From: Thysanoteuthis rhombus
Taxonomy: Eukaryota > Mollusca > Cephalopoda > Oegopsida > Thysanoteuthidae
Assembly: GCA_963457665.1 (NCBI GenBank)
Contig: OY735228.1
Span: forward strand, 1,851,673 to 1,915,672
Reading direction: 5' to 3'
Length of the DNA: 64,000 bases
Of the stretch, positions 11,141 to 21,507 are shown piece after piece. The notes under the pieces were generated by a model. It searched no databases and had not been told where the DNA came from. It saw nothing but the letters and a program-made list of their open reading frames with translations. Position numbers and translations under genes: made by a program. Within the stretch, counting starts at the first letter, position 1. Each line of letters starts with the position of its first letter.

Positions 11141-11590
11141 GTTAAAACAGGCGTGGTTAGTTACTAGAAAAAAAACATCAAATGACTAAAGTCTATTGGT
11201 AGCATGCCTTGTTGGAGATGATTAATTGAGAAATTAGAAAAAGGGGTGATTAATGAACAAGTTACTTCTCTTGCCTTTTGTTGTGCAGCAATCACCAAAA
11301 TTCTGAATTTTCAGAAAAGATGTAGACTCAAACTGAGAGGTCAATTTAGCATAAACTTACATTGTAAATTGATCCCACACTAACCCACCCAGCCCAAAAA
11401 ACTATTCAGGATTGGTATTTTCAAAAACAAAAAAAATTTTTTTTTCGGGCATAAGGAATAAATGTTGAAATTTCTCTCTCTCTAGCTCCAATGATACATA
11501 CTAACATACATATATAGCCTGCCAGCCAGACCAGCTTAAAAACTCAAGAAACACTTGCAGACAGTTTTGGTTGACGGTTTCCTATAATGG
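11141..11590 (+). repeat. dispersed repeat family A, copy 2
   Basis: Nearly full length. It begins 'gtggttagttac', passes through 'ggtgattaatgaacaagttac', 'cttgccttttgttgtgcag' and 'gccagccagaccagcttaaaa', and ends 'gttttggttgacggtttcc'. Confidence 0.85.
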
Positions 11591-11929
11591 CAGACGATGT
11601 TTCACCTTATAAAAAATATATAGTCAAGAAAGACTCATTTTGTTTAGGAAGATTTTTTTGGTTTTATAGACAGACAAGAAAACATTGACTTTTACCCGAT
11701 GCTTGCTTTTCTTTTTTTTAAATTTGATCTGTTTATGGCAGCCATGTTTTTTTGTTTGTTGGCCCAGTTTTGTCTTATTTTTTCAGAATAACTGTAAGAG
11801 AAATCAGTCATGGTCACTGATGGTGGCATCACACAAAACAATATTCAATCAGTGAACACATTCCATTCACGTGCCTGACCCAACACGTGGATAGAAATTC
11901 GTGACAGGTGTGACATATTGGAGACAGTG

Positions 11930-12110
11930 TTGCCAACTCGAAATTGCGTCAAAATGATTGAATAAATATGGTTAGCAATTTAATGGCTAGTTCTGTTCAA
12001 AATGGCTAGGAAATAGCTCAAAATTGGCTAGAATTACTGGAAAATAAGCTAAAATGGGCTAAAAATGGCTCTGAATGTTTAATTTTTGAGCTGCTATAAC
12101 AAGGAACACG
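11930..12110 (+). repeat. degenerate short repeats of AAAATGGCTA type
   Basis: Several imperfect copies of aaaatggctag, aaattggctag and aaaatgggcta in about 150 bp. No coding potential. Confidence 0.5.
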
Positions 12111-12582
12111 CTAAATTGGAAACACTGTTTTCTCACCTTGTGTCAATGGTTAAAGAGTTGATAGAAACTCAAACAATTGGGTGACCTTGCTTGATCCGGA
12201 AAGTGCCAGATCAATTATGTAGCAAAAGTAGCATATGCTACAGGCCCCACGATTTCGAGAGCACCACACTGAATATTTGAAAACTATCAATTCCAATTCA
12301 GTGATTCTGCATTCATCATATCACTTTAGTAAGTACTTTTCTACCCTCAACTTTCATGAACGAATCATGTGAATCCCAGATCCATGATTGAGCCAATTAC
12401 CACTTTTAATTGGAATTATCATTTTAACAATAATCAATGAAAGTGTGGTGTCTATGTGATATATATACGACATAAATAGGAAGGTATTTAAAACTAAAGT
12501 CACAGCCACTGCACAAAAACTGAACTAAATGCAAAATTATAGTACTAATAGTATTCCACAGGGAATTATGAATCACTACCAC

Positions 12583-12890
12583 CCATATATGCTGTGTCGA
12601 GGGTGATCAATTGAAAAAAGTTGAAAAATGGGGTGATCAAGGAATAATTACTTCTCTTGCCTTTTGTTGGGTTGTGATCACTGAAAAAAAAAGGTCTGAA
12701 TTTTCAAGAAAACAAACAAGCACAAACTAGTGACCGAGTTAGTATAAACTTATACAGCATATTGAATACCCCATCAAATCTATAGTGGAGGGAGATTTTC
12801 AAAAAATAAAAAAAAAACATTTTCCCTACTTAATGAGAGGAGTGTGTGTGTGTGCGTGCAAAATTTCAAATTTTCATATTTGTTACATTT
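12583..12890 (+). repeat. dispersed repeat family A, copy 3 (subfamily with copy 1)
   Basis: Runs from 'gctgtgtcgagggtgatcaatt' through 'gaccgagttagtataaactt' to 'gagaggagtgtgtgtgtgtgcg' and 'caaaatttcaaattttcat'. The 3' portion is shared with copy 1 but not with other copies. Confidence 0.75.
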
Positions 12891-13480
12891 TCTGACCGTA
12901 AAACAAATGGAGTAATCCAATTACTTTGCTACACAGACAAAATTGTACACATTTTGATACTAATTAAAGAGTTAAATAGTGCCCTTACGCTGACAGTGGC
13001 ATCAGCCGTCATCCTCATCTTGGTTGCTTTTTTCGTAAACAACACTTCAGCTGTTGTACCCTATGTGGTCAGTAAACTGGGAATTTCAAACAGAGTACTT
13101 TCTCGAATCTATGGGAGTAAATTTTTCTCATTCCACTGTCCATACTAGAGTATATCGCATATCAGTTGATTATTCCTGGTAATTCAAAATCCACAAAAAG
13201 TTACCGACTGCAATCGAGACCCGAGGAAGGCCAGAGAGTTCAATGGCCAAAATGTCGTGATTATAACAACCAGGATGAGAACAATATCTTCTTCTTAACT
13301 GTTAGGTGTTTTAATAGCAAATGCTTTTTGCAAGAACTTTGCAACACCAAAATACATTGTCTAAAAGGAGACAACAAAATCAGGCTTAGCAGAGCATACG
13401 TGGAAGAAGAGGTTGGCATACAGCTCTTTCACTATAGGATATTTGAAAAAACAATGACAAGTTCATAGATAGAAAAAAAG
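12891..13480. other. no gene recognised
   Basis: Two 100-residue open stretches (12846-13148 and 13166-13468) lie here. Neither has recognisable domains. The second precedes an RTE-like fragment and may be a decayed upstream part of it, but I cannot align it. Confidence 0.35.
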
Positions 13481-14070
13481 CCAGAAAATGAATGCATATA
13501 TCAAATTAAGTTCAGACTTGCAAACCCTGAGGAAATCTGGTAGGCAACTGCAACACTCAGAAAATTGAAACAATTCTGGAAAAACAAGAATGTTTGCATC
13601 AACTCCGAAGTCAGATTGATGCGCTCACAAGTCATCGTCATCTTTCTCTACGCATATGAGACACGGACACTCACAACAGATTCTCCGAAAAAGAATAAGA
13701 GCAAAGGAGATGGAGTACAATAGAAAGATTGGAAGCATCTCAACTATGGACCATATCACAAATGAAGAGTCAAGAAGGAAGATCACAAAAGCCAATTGGA
13801 CCACTCAAAGGTTTACAGACAATTGTCAAAAGGAGGAAACTAAAAGGGCATGGCTACATCCCTAGAAGTCCCAGCCTAGCAAAGACCATTGTACAAGGCC
13901 CAATGAGGGACAGAAGACACAAAGGAGGAAGACTGAATGAACAATGAGACTGCAACACCTAAGCATGGACAGGCCTTGACTTTGTCATCTCACAAAGAGC
14001 AATTTAAAACAGAGATAGTGGGGACTGGTTGTGAAATCAACAGCAGTGCCCCAATGATCTTTTAAAGTTA
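13481..14070 (+). mobile_element. RTE-like LINE fragment, C-terminal region
   Basis: Conceptual translation in shifting frames gives the well-known C-terminal part of RTE-type reverse transcriptase proteins. It reads LRKLKQFWKNKN, then MRSQVIVIFLYAYETRTLT, RIRAKEMEYNRKIGSIS, DHITNEESRRKI, IGPLKGLQTIVKRRKLKG, SPSLAKTIVQGPMRD and finally TGLDFVTSQRAI-like residues. These correspond to the 'W/RxK..., MRSLVxSIFLYACESWTLT..., HVTNEEVRxRI..., KRRKLKWYGH...' blocks of the family. At least three frame changes and several stops show that it is a dead, 5'-truncated copy. Assignment to RTE is from memory of the family. Confidence 0.75.
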
Positions 14071-14099
14071 CAGGAGAGGTTCAGGTTCAGATTCAGGAA

Positions 14100-14350
14100 G
14101 AAATCAGTACCTAGAAAAAGTAATTCTAGCTATTAAGGTCTCCCATATCAATGGTCAAGGGGGAATGGAGAGCATTGGCTGAAATGTTGTTTGAAAAACA
14201 CAAAATATGAGGTTATTAGTCCAAATGATTCATAGATTAATTATAGTTTACTATCACAGAACTTCATGGTACTAGGATGGTCAGAGATCACACCAGTCAA
14301 AATGTACAGTTCAAACAATAAAGGTGAAGACAACAGTCCAAATAATTCAT
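14100..14350 (+). repeat. degraded SINE-type domain copies
   Basis: 'ggctgaaatgttgtttgaaaa' and 'gaggttattagtccaaatgattcatag' (14.18-14.23 kb), then 'gtccaaataattcatag' at 14.34 kb, align with the tail domain of the 34.8-35.1 kb SINE. Confidence 0.45.
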
Positions 14351-14439
14351 AGAGAGGTGATGCCTTCAGACAATACTAGGAAAGTCTTTGAGTGAGTAAG
14401 CCAAAATTATGTAAATACCTGTCTGAATAATCGACTTGT

Positions 14440-14640
14440 CTAATACCCCACATGATGGTCAATATTTTCTGTCTGTAACGTTTTGTCAAGGGAGATAACA
14501 ATTAGATGGTAATTATATAGTAATCTTCCATTTATTTTTCTGTGTGTGAATTCTTGAAAAATTTAGATTCACTCTGGTTGAACATTAATAAAAAGTAGAG
14601 CAACATAATTTTTGATATTTTCCAGATATGATGCAATTGC
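14440..14640 (+). repeat. dispersed repeat, two copies in the window
   Basis: 'tctgtaacgttttgtcaaggga' and 'ctctggttgaacattaataaaa..gagcaacataat' are repeated at 55.34-55.50 kb as 'tctgtaacatttgtcaaggaa' and 'gtctggttgaaataaacaataaaatgccgagcaacataat'. Class unknown. Confidence 0.6.
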
Positions 14641-14671
14641 TAATTAGATACTTGCATCATTTTTTGAGGGC

Positions 14672-15085
14672 ATGAGTAAATTAGTTCTCGAAAATAATAG
14701 CAATATCTTGGAACTTCTAGAAACATTTAACAAAGTGGCTATTAAGGATTTAGGATTCAACAGAGAAGAGGAATTGCTCGGGGAGGAGCAGGAAGATATG
14801 ATAATGAATATCTGGAAATCAAGACCAATTACTCTATATCCTGTTTTCATTATCCAATCGAGGAAATTTCTTTCTTTTTTTTTCTTCCATGCATTTTGGC
14901 TCTGTTCCGAAATTGAGCATCTGGAATTTCACCTTCATCCTCGCAATTGCCAGAGTGGACAAGAGTGGATAAGTCCATTTAAAATGTTGATAGATTTAGT
15001 GGCCTGCATGGGCAACCACTTTTGCAAAGAGGCCATTAATGCCCCCGCCCCAGCATCTTTAAATGAAGTATTTCAATTTCTTTGA
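14672..15085 (+). CDS. unrecognised 137-residue open frame
   Basis: The longest non-repetitive open frame in the window. The N-terminal half is acidic and helix-like (ENNSNILELLETFNKVAIK, then EEELLGEEQED). The middle has an oligo-Phe stretch from a T-run. There is no domain, no start context of note and no clear splice frame. It could be a fossil transposon piece or chance, and I do not assign a function. Confidence 0.18.
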   Translation: MSKLVLENNSNILELLETFNKVAIKDLGFNREEELLGEEQEDMIMNIWKSRPITLYPVFIIQSRKFLSFFFFHAFWLCSEIEHLEFHLHPRNCQSGQEWISPFKMLIDLVACMGNHFCKEAINAPAPASLNEVFQFL

Positions 15086-15240
15086 ATTATTGAGTCCATA
15101 TGGGTCCTGAATTATTGTAACAAGTTATTTCCGCATCACAGAGAAATATGAAGGAATGAAAATTGAAGTTTTGTACTGAAACAAAACATGGTCGTTGACA
15201 AAAAATGAAGAGCACTCAAAGAGTGATGGAACTAGGTATC

Positions 15241-15242
<2 letters not shown>

Positions 15243-15289
<47 letters not shown>
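15243..15289. repeat. (AT)n microsatellite
   Basis: 46 bp of AT dinucleotide immediately before the 30-bp minisatellite. Confidence 0.95.
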
Positions 15290-15290
<1 letters not shown>

Positions 15291-15330
15291 TATGTATATG
15301 AGATGGAATCAACCAATGAACGGATGCAAC

Positions 15331-15690
15331 TGGCAAAACGTGGCCTGAAACAGAAAGACCTGATAAAATGTGGCCAGAAACAGAAAGACCTGGCAAAATG
15401 TGGCCAGAAACAGAAAGACCTGGCAAAATGTGGCCAGAAACAGAAAGACCTGGCAAAATGTGGCCAGAAACAGAAAGACCTGGCAAAATGTGGCCAGAAA
15501 CGGAAAGACCTGGCAATACGTGGCCAGAAACGGAAAGACCTGGCAATACGTGGCCAGAAACGGAAAGACCTGGCAATACGTGGCCAGAAACAGAAAGACC
15601 TGGCAATACGTGGCCAGAAACTGAAGGACCTGACAATACGTGGCCAGAAACTGAAGGACCTGACAAAATGTGGCCAGAAACAGAAACAAA
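15331..15690 (+). repeat. 30-bp minisatellite, 12 units
   Basis: Exactly twelve head-to-tail 30-bp units of the type tggcaaaatgtggccagaaa plus cagaaagacc. Variants come in blocks: units 3-5 are essentially identical with 'caaaatg', units 7-9 carry 'caatacg' and mostly 'cggaaa', and units 10-11 carry 'ctgaagg'. No frame that avoids stops in one unit has them in the others, so several frames on both strands remain open (KCGQKQKDLA, TWPETERPGK, ARNRKTWQNV and others). I regard these as by-products of the period. Confidence 0.95.
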
Positions 15691-15719
15691 TGGCCCAGGA
15701 TGATCAGTGTACAATCTAA

Positions 15720-16074
15720 TCGATCTATTGGATGAAGGATTAAGGATTAAATGGATTCAAGGCATTCAAGTCTTACTCTGTATAATCGCTTACAAACAAC
15801 CATTCATTTATTGAATGTATGGAATAAAATGGAGAAATGTGCAAAAAATATTCGTTGTTCAGACGTGCAAAATGCCAGAAGGGTTTTTGACATGGAAAAT
15901 GGGATTGGGGAATCAAGTTGGAGTTTAGGCTGAGGCTACTTACACTCACTTCACACAAATAACCTTGGGTAAAATATGAATACACTTTCCCGCAAAGGGT
16001 ATATATAAGGACAATTTAAGCCCTTAAGTCCTGTAAGGAAGTCCATCTAAGAAAGACAAAAAAAAAAACAAAAA
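15720..16074. other. unclassified; partial SINE body near 15.94 kb
   Basis: 'ctacttacactcacttcacac' and 'ccttgggtaaaatatgaata' (15.94-15.99 kb) resemble the body of the tRNA-SINE at 18.7 kb and 62.9 kb. No tRNA-like head is visible here. Confidence 0.35.
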
Positions 16075-16240
16075 AAAAACCCCTAAAAACAGCTTGGCAG
16101 TTGCCATAGCTGGTCTGAAGTTCCAGTAAAGAGGCTTGAGCATAGGGCTATCAACTCCATTCTGTAAAAACTTATTTGCATCAGAGTGATTTTGGCCCTA
16201 TGCTCCACAAGGAGTCTACCAGAATGAACAAAGAACTATT
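16075..16240 (+). repeat. dispersed repeat family B, 5' part only
   Basis: 'gcatagggctatcaactccattctgtaaaaactt' and 'ccctatgctccacaaggagtctac' align with the 5' region of the copy at 5.4 kb. The tail is missing. Confidence 0.55.
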
Positions 16241-16559
16241 CAACCCATTCATGCCGCCCCAAGTCAGATTTTTTCAACCGATTTTGATATAATTAGAAAC
16301 GAAAGTAAATTAGCATGGTAATGCGAATTAATTCATAAAAACTGAAAGCATTTCTCACATCATCTTGAGAGTGTTCGTCCATGTAATTTGATCCCGTTCT
16401 TTCATAAGCATGTCTTCTACAGCAGGTTCTGAGGCGGAACCAAATATAGGCATATACGAGTTAGAAAGATAACATTTTCCTTTGTTGTTGACATGTGTCC
16501 ATAAAGATTAACGAATACTTCTAAAATATGTTGGGGTTACCCTTTTATCCTTACTTGAT

Positions 16560-16622
16560 TCCATCTCATCAAGGGTTTTTGTGCTCTTGGATACCAAACC
16601 GCTAACTGTTATGCCACTTCAC
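16560..16622 (-). mobile_element. tRNA-derived SINE head fragment
   Basis: The - strand reads 'gtggcataacagttagcggt' and 'tttggtatccaagagcac', reminiscent of an A-box-containing tRNA-SINE head. Short and degraded. Confidence 0.3.
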
Positions 16623-16769
16623 ACATCCTCAGTAGGGTAAAATATATATGATGCTAAAGGTTTGAAAGATAATTTCAAAAACAAACGTGGGCAACAGTAG
16701 ATGACCTTACTGCACACATTTCTCTATGTCAATTGGTTATTTCAAATAGATAAATTAGTTGTATGGACA

Positions 16770-16930
16770 TGTGAGTGGCTGAGCAACTAGTTTAAGGCAG
16801 GAAGAATGGAATCAGCGAGTCGAGTTCAAACTACAGCATCATAGAGTACAGCCCATCACCCACACACTCCCTATCTCTCCAGGCCTCCTTGCTTGGGGAA
16901 AGAGAGGCCTATGTCCAACATTTCAATGGG
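16770..16930 (+). mobile_element. tRNA-derived SINE with LINE-like tail
   Basis: The head 'gtggctgagcaactagttta ... gcgagtcgagttcaaacta' has A-box- and B-box-like spacing (GAGTTCAAAC for GGTTCGANTC). The 3' end, 'cttggggaaagagaggcctatgtccaac', resembles the RTE LINE tail at 59.7 kb. It is a divergent copy. Confidence 0.5.
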
Positions 16931-17260
16931 CCTGGCAAGCTGGAAGTGGACAGTTGTAGATTACTCAAGTACAATAGAGAAAGCAGACAGATGGAAGTAA
17001 TGCAACCACCATCTCCACTTCTCAACGGCACTCAAGTACAAGTGAAAGATTATTTTTTAAAAATCAGTTGTATTCTTTCATCTTCATTTTGTAATGTTTT
17101 TAATGAAAATGATCAAATTGCAGATACCAGCCACTCAACTCTGGTCACCCCCAACCCTGATTGTCTGCCCACAAAAGAAAATTGCACATCATCCACAATT
17201 CGTTTGGCGCCATTGCTGCCTGCTGCTGTTGCTGCAAGGAACTTCAAGTGCTCTAATTAA
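16889..17260 (+). CDS. unrecognised 123-residue open frame
   Basis: The start lies in the SINE tail, so the first residues are not genuine. The later part (SHSTLVTPNPDCLPTKENC and onward) has balanced composition, but no domain or splice context is evident. Most likely chance. Confidence 0.12.
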   Translation: MLGEREAYVQHFNGPGKLEVDSCRLLKYNRESRQMEVMQPPSPLLNGTQVQVKDYFLKISCILSSSFCNVFNENDQIADTSHSTLVTPNPDCLPTKENCTSSTIRLAPLLPAAVAARNFKCSN

Positions 17261-17274
17261 AACTAATCAATAAC

Positions 17275-17690
17275 GAAGTCTGAGAAACCTGCTGGCTTCC
17301 TGAAGAAGAAATAGAATTGGAGAGTGCGTACCTCAACCAACACCGTACACCAAAACTTGATGAAAAAAATTGAATGTATCACAAGGATGAGAACTTTGAA
17401 TGTACAGATGTTGAGTTATCTCCCTTACTTTTTTTGATCGATTTTTGTTCATTTTCTCTTACCTATTTTCCCCAGAGGATGATAAAAGTATCTTACAATC
17501 AAGAATGAATTCCTGGATCCGCCCCAAAATTCAATGCATTCTTTCATAATTCATGGCCCACCTTCACTTTAAATGTCATCGAAATTCATAGACAAATTTT
17601 GGAGATATTGCGTGGACAGACAGATGGATGGACGGACAGACAGACATGGGCGAATGAATATACCTCTTCAAACTTCATTAGTAGAGGTAA
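17275..17690 (+). repeat. dispersed repeat family B, copy 3
   Basis: 'gagagtgcgtacctcaaccaac', 'gttgagttatctcccttac', 'cctggatccgccccaaaattc', 'ttttggagatattgcgtgg' and the tail acagacagatggatggacgg, ending 'cttcattagtagaggtaa'. It is among the fullest copies of the family. Confidence 0.8.
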
Positions 17691-17794
17691 ATCATTTGGC
17701 TATATGAAGACTAATTTGTTGGAACAAGAAATATTAAGATGGAGGCAATGAAAAATATGTTCTTTAAAGGGAAAGAAGCCAGGAGGAAGATGTT

Positions 17795-17910
17795 ATTTCC
17801 TAAGCTTGGTTTAGTTCTGGCACAAGGTCACAAATATGGAGCACCAAGTGAGGATAGAACTTACTTCTCAGAAGTAAGATGGCTGAGCATTATACCACGA
17901 CAACATGCTT
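17795..17910 (-). mobile_element. degraded tRNA-derived SINE
   Basis: Reads on the - strand. 'aagtgaggatagaacttacttctcag' and 'gagcattataccacgac' on the + strand match the copy at 22.24-22.38 kb ('cagtgagaattgaactcact', 'ccattacatcatgac'). Its B-box is more decayed than in that copy. Confidence 0.5.
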
Positions 17911-18037
17911 AAGGAAAAGGGGTGAAGACGGGGTAATGGAGTGAAGTAAACCATCTTCCTGTACACGGTAGAATACAGATGATTATTTGAGACTACAATA
18001 TTACCAGTTGTATGACGGTATTTTAATATTGGGAATA

Positions 18038-18222
18038 TACCAATAGAAAACCGATCCCCCTCATTATGTCCATGGACATCTTACGTTGAAATGTATTAAT
18101 AAGGGCCGGGGGGATCAGTTTATCAGTAAATACCAATGGAAAACCAATTCCCTTCATTATTTACAGTTATATCTTACTTTTAGATGTATTGACCATGGGA
18201 AGGATTAGTTTATTAACTTACC
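18038..18222 (+). repeat. tandem pair of hairpin-forming units, about 95 bp each
   Basis: Two divergent units, each starting 'taccaatRgaaaaccRat' and ending 'atcagtttat' or 'attagtttat'. Within each unit the ends pair (gatccccc with gggggatc; attccctt with aaggatt). This looks like a small foldback element in tandem. Confidence 0.65.
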
Positions 18223-18663
18223 ACTATACTGACCCCCTCCCCCCTTAATGTACAAAGACTTTGAAAAAGAGTCTAAAATCTACTTCAAGTATGCAAATCT
18301 TTTTTTCAATATCATTGTACTTGGACATATGTTGGGGCTATGTATGCAAAATATGAAAGTTGCAGCAGGTCTATACACTTGGATATAAGACATTGATATA
18401 GCGTGACATATATAGCATTACAAAGCAATAGACATTGAGGTGTACATGTAGAAATTATAAAACAAACTTTAGGACACATTGATGAGCTTCTGTACATGTA
18501 TCTTTAAGCAGGGGGGCCTTGGGGGGGCCTTGGGATATGAAAGTCATTTTGAGGGTTCCTCAATTCTAAAAAGGCTCAGAAAAGCTAGAAGAGATGACTA
18601 AAACTTCTCTCTTATAAATCAGGGAGTGATTCATTTAAACGATAAAATACCTCAGAAATAGAG

Positions 18664-18905
18664 GTGCAAGGAGGCAGAATAGTTAACAGCACAAAGAAAG
18701 GGATCGGTAAACCAAGTTCAACTCTGGCCAAGACAGTTTGTGTTTACTTCACATTGATTCCCTTGGGAAAGTCATGAATCTATCTTACACACACACATAT
18801 TGCCAACATGCCAAAGGTCAGCTTGGTAGGGTAAGGACCATTGTCCCCATGTCTTAAAACCTTGGGGAAGGCCTATATCCAATACTGGACCCCAAAGGGC
18901 TGATG
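18664..18905 (+). mobile_element. tRNA-derived SINE with LINE-like tail
   Basis: The head has 'gaatagttaacagcacaaag' (A-box region) and 'aaaccaagttcaactctgg' (B-box region). The body is 'tttgtgtttacttcac ... cccttgggaaagtcatgaat', and the tail 'cttggggaaggcctatatccaatactgga' matches the RTE tail. The same layout appears reversed at 23.6-23.8 kb. Confidence 0.65.
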
Positions 18906-19857
18906 AAAAGACAGAGGAAAATCGTCAATAGCATATATTCTGATGCATGAAGATTTTAAAACATGGGTGTCCGCTTTATTGAAAAATAGGGCATTCCCCT
19001 TCAACCCTCCCCGATCAGGCCTTCTCACCGAGTGTGAGGAGGTTTGAAAGTTGAAATCTTATATAAGTCGGGGATCAAGGGGTCACTACGAACAGTGACA
19101 GCTTAGGATGAGTCAAAGCTCAAGCACTCCCTAGTCTCTTACCTGACAACAGACATCCGGAGTGGCAGTAGAAGCCCATGCCTTCAAATCAATGAAAAGA
19201 AAATATATTTTATGGAAACAGATCAACATACAAAAATCTTTCTTTGCAAGAAACAAGACAATGTCAAGTTGACTTGCGATAAACCGTAGGGAATTTTGAA
19301 ACAGGAAAAAGACCGTGAGAAAAGAATGAGAGGGAATGGCACCAGTGACCAGAAAGAATTGGTAGAAATCACAACAATTCTCACTCAGACAAATCAACAG
19401 GATTTTTGATTAAGAATGATATACAGGCATATCTCTCTGGAACCGTAGCTAGAATTAAGTTATTTGTTGGGAAGAGCCAAGCTTATCCATCTCATTGAAA
19501 TTTCAACATTTAATTAGATGAAATTACTAACAAATACTACAAATCTATTGTCTGGTCCATTGTATCCATACATCCCACACTGTATTCATCTCAAAAAGGT
19601 ACGTGAATGCTGCCAGATAGGACAGCCGGGGTACACTGGAAGAAGAAGTTTGAGAACCTCTAATCTAGACAAGCAAATATCAAAATTCAAATTTATTTAT
19701 TCAATATGCAAAGGAAAGATATTTCACTGTTAGAATATAGGGCTGATGAGGACTTTTCAATTGAATATTTTCTTATTTCTGAATAATTCTTATGTTAATG
19801 ATATTTTTGCATGAGCCTATATGAACTATACTAGCATATAATTTCAAATATGTTTTA

Positions 19858-19860
<3 letters not shown>
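18906..19860. other. no gene recognised
   Basis: Contains 'cccgatcaggccttctcacc' near 19.01 kb, which recurs in inverted form at 49.42-49.45 kb, a hint of another dispersed repeat. Open stretches at 19131-19397 (-) and 19518-19733 (+) are unremarkable. Confidence 0.35.

Positions 19861-19914
<54 letters not shown>
19861..19914. repeat. (AT)n microsatellite
   Basis: 54 bp of AT dinucleotide. Confidence 0.95.
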
Positions 19915-19916
<2 letters not shown>

Positions 19917-20000
19917 TGGATAGTCACACTGAAGAGTTGTAATACAACGAAACAGCTGTCCATGGATGACACAATTATTAGTTATTAATCATATATAATT

Positions 20001-20340
20001 AAGTAATAGATATTAGAATCCAACAATGAAAATAATGAAAGACAGTTTAAGGAACTATATTTTGCAAAAACCAAATTATTCACAGTAGTGAGTAAAACAC
20101 AGCGATGAACAGAAAATAAAGAAATGAGCCCTTGGAAAGATTTGAACTGACACCTATTACTACGGGAGCACTTATCTAGCCTAGGTCTACACTGACCAAC
20201 CAACTGATTGAATCACTGACCCCACAGTAGACAGAGGTTGAAATAACATCCTTGTGTTCATTGGTCTGTTAGGACGAATAATATATACCCTTAGATCTGA
20301 GACTGTATGATAAGTAATGGATATTAGAATCTGACAATAG
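20001..20340 (-). mobile_element. tRNA-SINE unit flanked by direct repeats
   Basis: The - strand has a tRNA-like head with 'aataggtgtcagttcaaatc' (B-box) downstream of 'cagtgtagacctaggctag' (A-box region). A 23-bp direct repeat (agtaatRgatattagaatcY plus acaat) stands on both sides, at about 20002 and 20311. The same flanking motif surrounds the SINE at 26.35-26.70 kb. Confidence 0.55.
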
Positions 20341-20689
20341 TTGAAACATCTTGAAGAGATTCATTTGACCCAGCTGATACATAAATCTTGGCTGTTTGGA
20401 ATCCCTGCAGTGTCCTAAAGATAGCTAGTCACAGCTACCTAATCAAAAAGACATAAAGAGAGAGGATGTGGAAAAGGTTTGGAAAGAAAAAGGATTCTAA
20501 CGATCAGGAAGTAAGAAAGAGAGTAAATTCCGTAGCTGGCCTGCGTGAGAACGATAGTAAGTTCATTCGGTGGTGTGAGAAATGAAAGGAGGCAGAGAGA
20601 AAATAGAAATGGAAAAGATTAGATTATCATTTAGTTCCAGTATTAGGTAGAAAAAGAGGGTAGGTCAATGTAGTTAAAGTGAGAGCGAT

Positions 20690-20935
20690 AGAAAGAAGAC
20701 CCTCATCTTTAAGTTAGGGGGGACCAAGGCAGAATAGAGTAAAAGTTGATTAATCTCTCATCACTTGTGCATCATTATTTCTCTCTCTTTTTTTCTTCCC
20801 TCTATGAGAATTTCTGTGTGGCCTTCAAAAGGAGAAGACTATGTTTCAGTAGGCAAAGTAAAGAATAAACAAGTTCATCTTTGAACTCGAAACAAGACTT
20901 GTGTCTTTCATTTCTTCATTTCCAGCATCCGAGGT
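20690..20935 (+). mobile_element. possible LTR-like fossil end
   Basis: A polyadenylation-signal-like AATAAA followed by a CT-rich stretch and 'ttccagcatccgaggtgcaca' resembles the 3' end of an LTR. A related 'catccgaggt' context occurs reversed near 47.37 kb. No internal region or second LTR was recognised. Very tentative and old. Confidence 0.2.
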
Positions 20936-21507
20936 GCACAATCAATGAGCTGCATCTTGCTACATAACATGCAAGAGGAAGATACATTTTTCCGTAAGAA
21001 TTGTACTTGCAAAATCCGTAATGCCCACAGGATGTTGATATTATCTCCCATGGAAAAACCAAATAAGAGTTTGCATATTGCAGGAAGAGCAGTAACAGCA
21101 AATGGTACTTATTATCAGTGTTTCTGTTAAGCTGTATGACAGTGTAGCCATGCTCAAGAAAAAGAGTTATATACAAAGAAAAAAAGGGTTCAATAATAAA
21201 ACTATTTGGCTGAGCATGCAATTATAATTGCTCTTGCTCTAAGTAGAATTATACGATTGTAGGTTCATGAAAAGATTAATATAAGATTAAGTAATATTGA
21301 ATAAATAATTTCATTTTAAATCAATACAGATAAAAAAAATCGTTTCATTTATTATGTACTTTTTGTTTTAAGGGACTAATCTTTATTAATTTTTCTAATT
21401 ATATTCTTGGATGAAGTTTTGCAATGAAAAATGATCAAAGACTGTTTGGTCTCGATTGTAAACATCATTAACATTGAAAAGCAGTTATAAGGGGTTAAAT
21501 TTAAGGT
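20936..21507. other. no gene recognised
   Basis: AT-rich. The overlapping opposite-strand open stretches at 20916-21221 and 20945-21130 lack any protein signature. Confidence 0.35.

Noticed and set aside
13656-13947. Two overlapping small genes
   Set aside because: The two frames are successive parts of one decayed RTE-like LINE protein.
15331-15690. CRISPR-like array
   Set aside because: Units are head-to-tail without unique spacers, and the window is eukaryotic in character. It is a minisatellite.
15195-15719. 174-residue frame with KCGQKQKDLA repeats
   Set aside because: The same 30-bp array is open in several frames on both strands, and the 5' part is an (AT)n tract (HIYIYIYI). A protein is not supported.
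20100-20215. Possible tRNA gene (several similar tRNA-like stretches in the window)
   Set aside because: A-box and B-box are present but the cloverleaf stems are not intact. The sequences recur as families with SINE bodies, so they are SINE heads.
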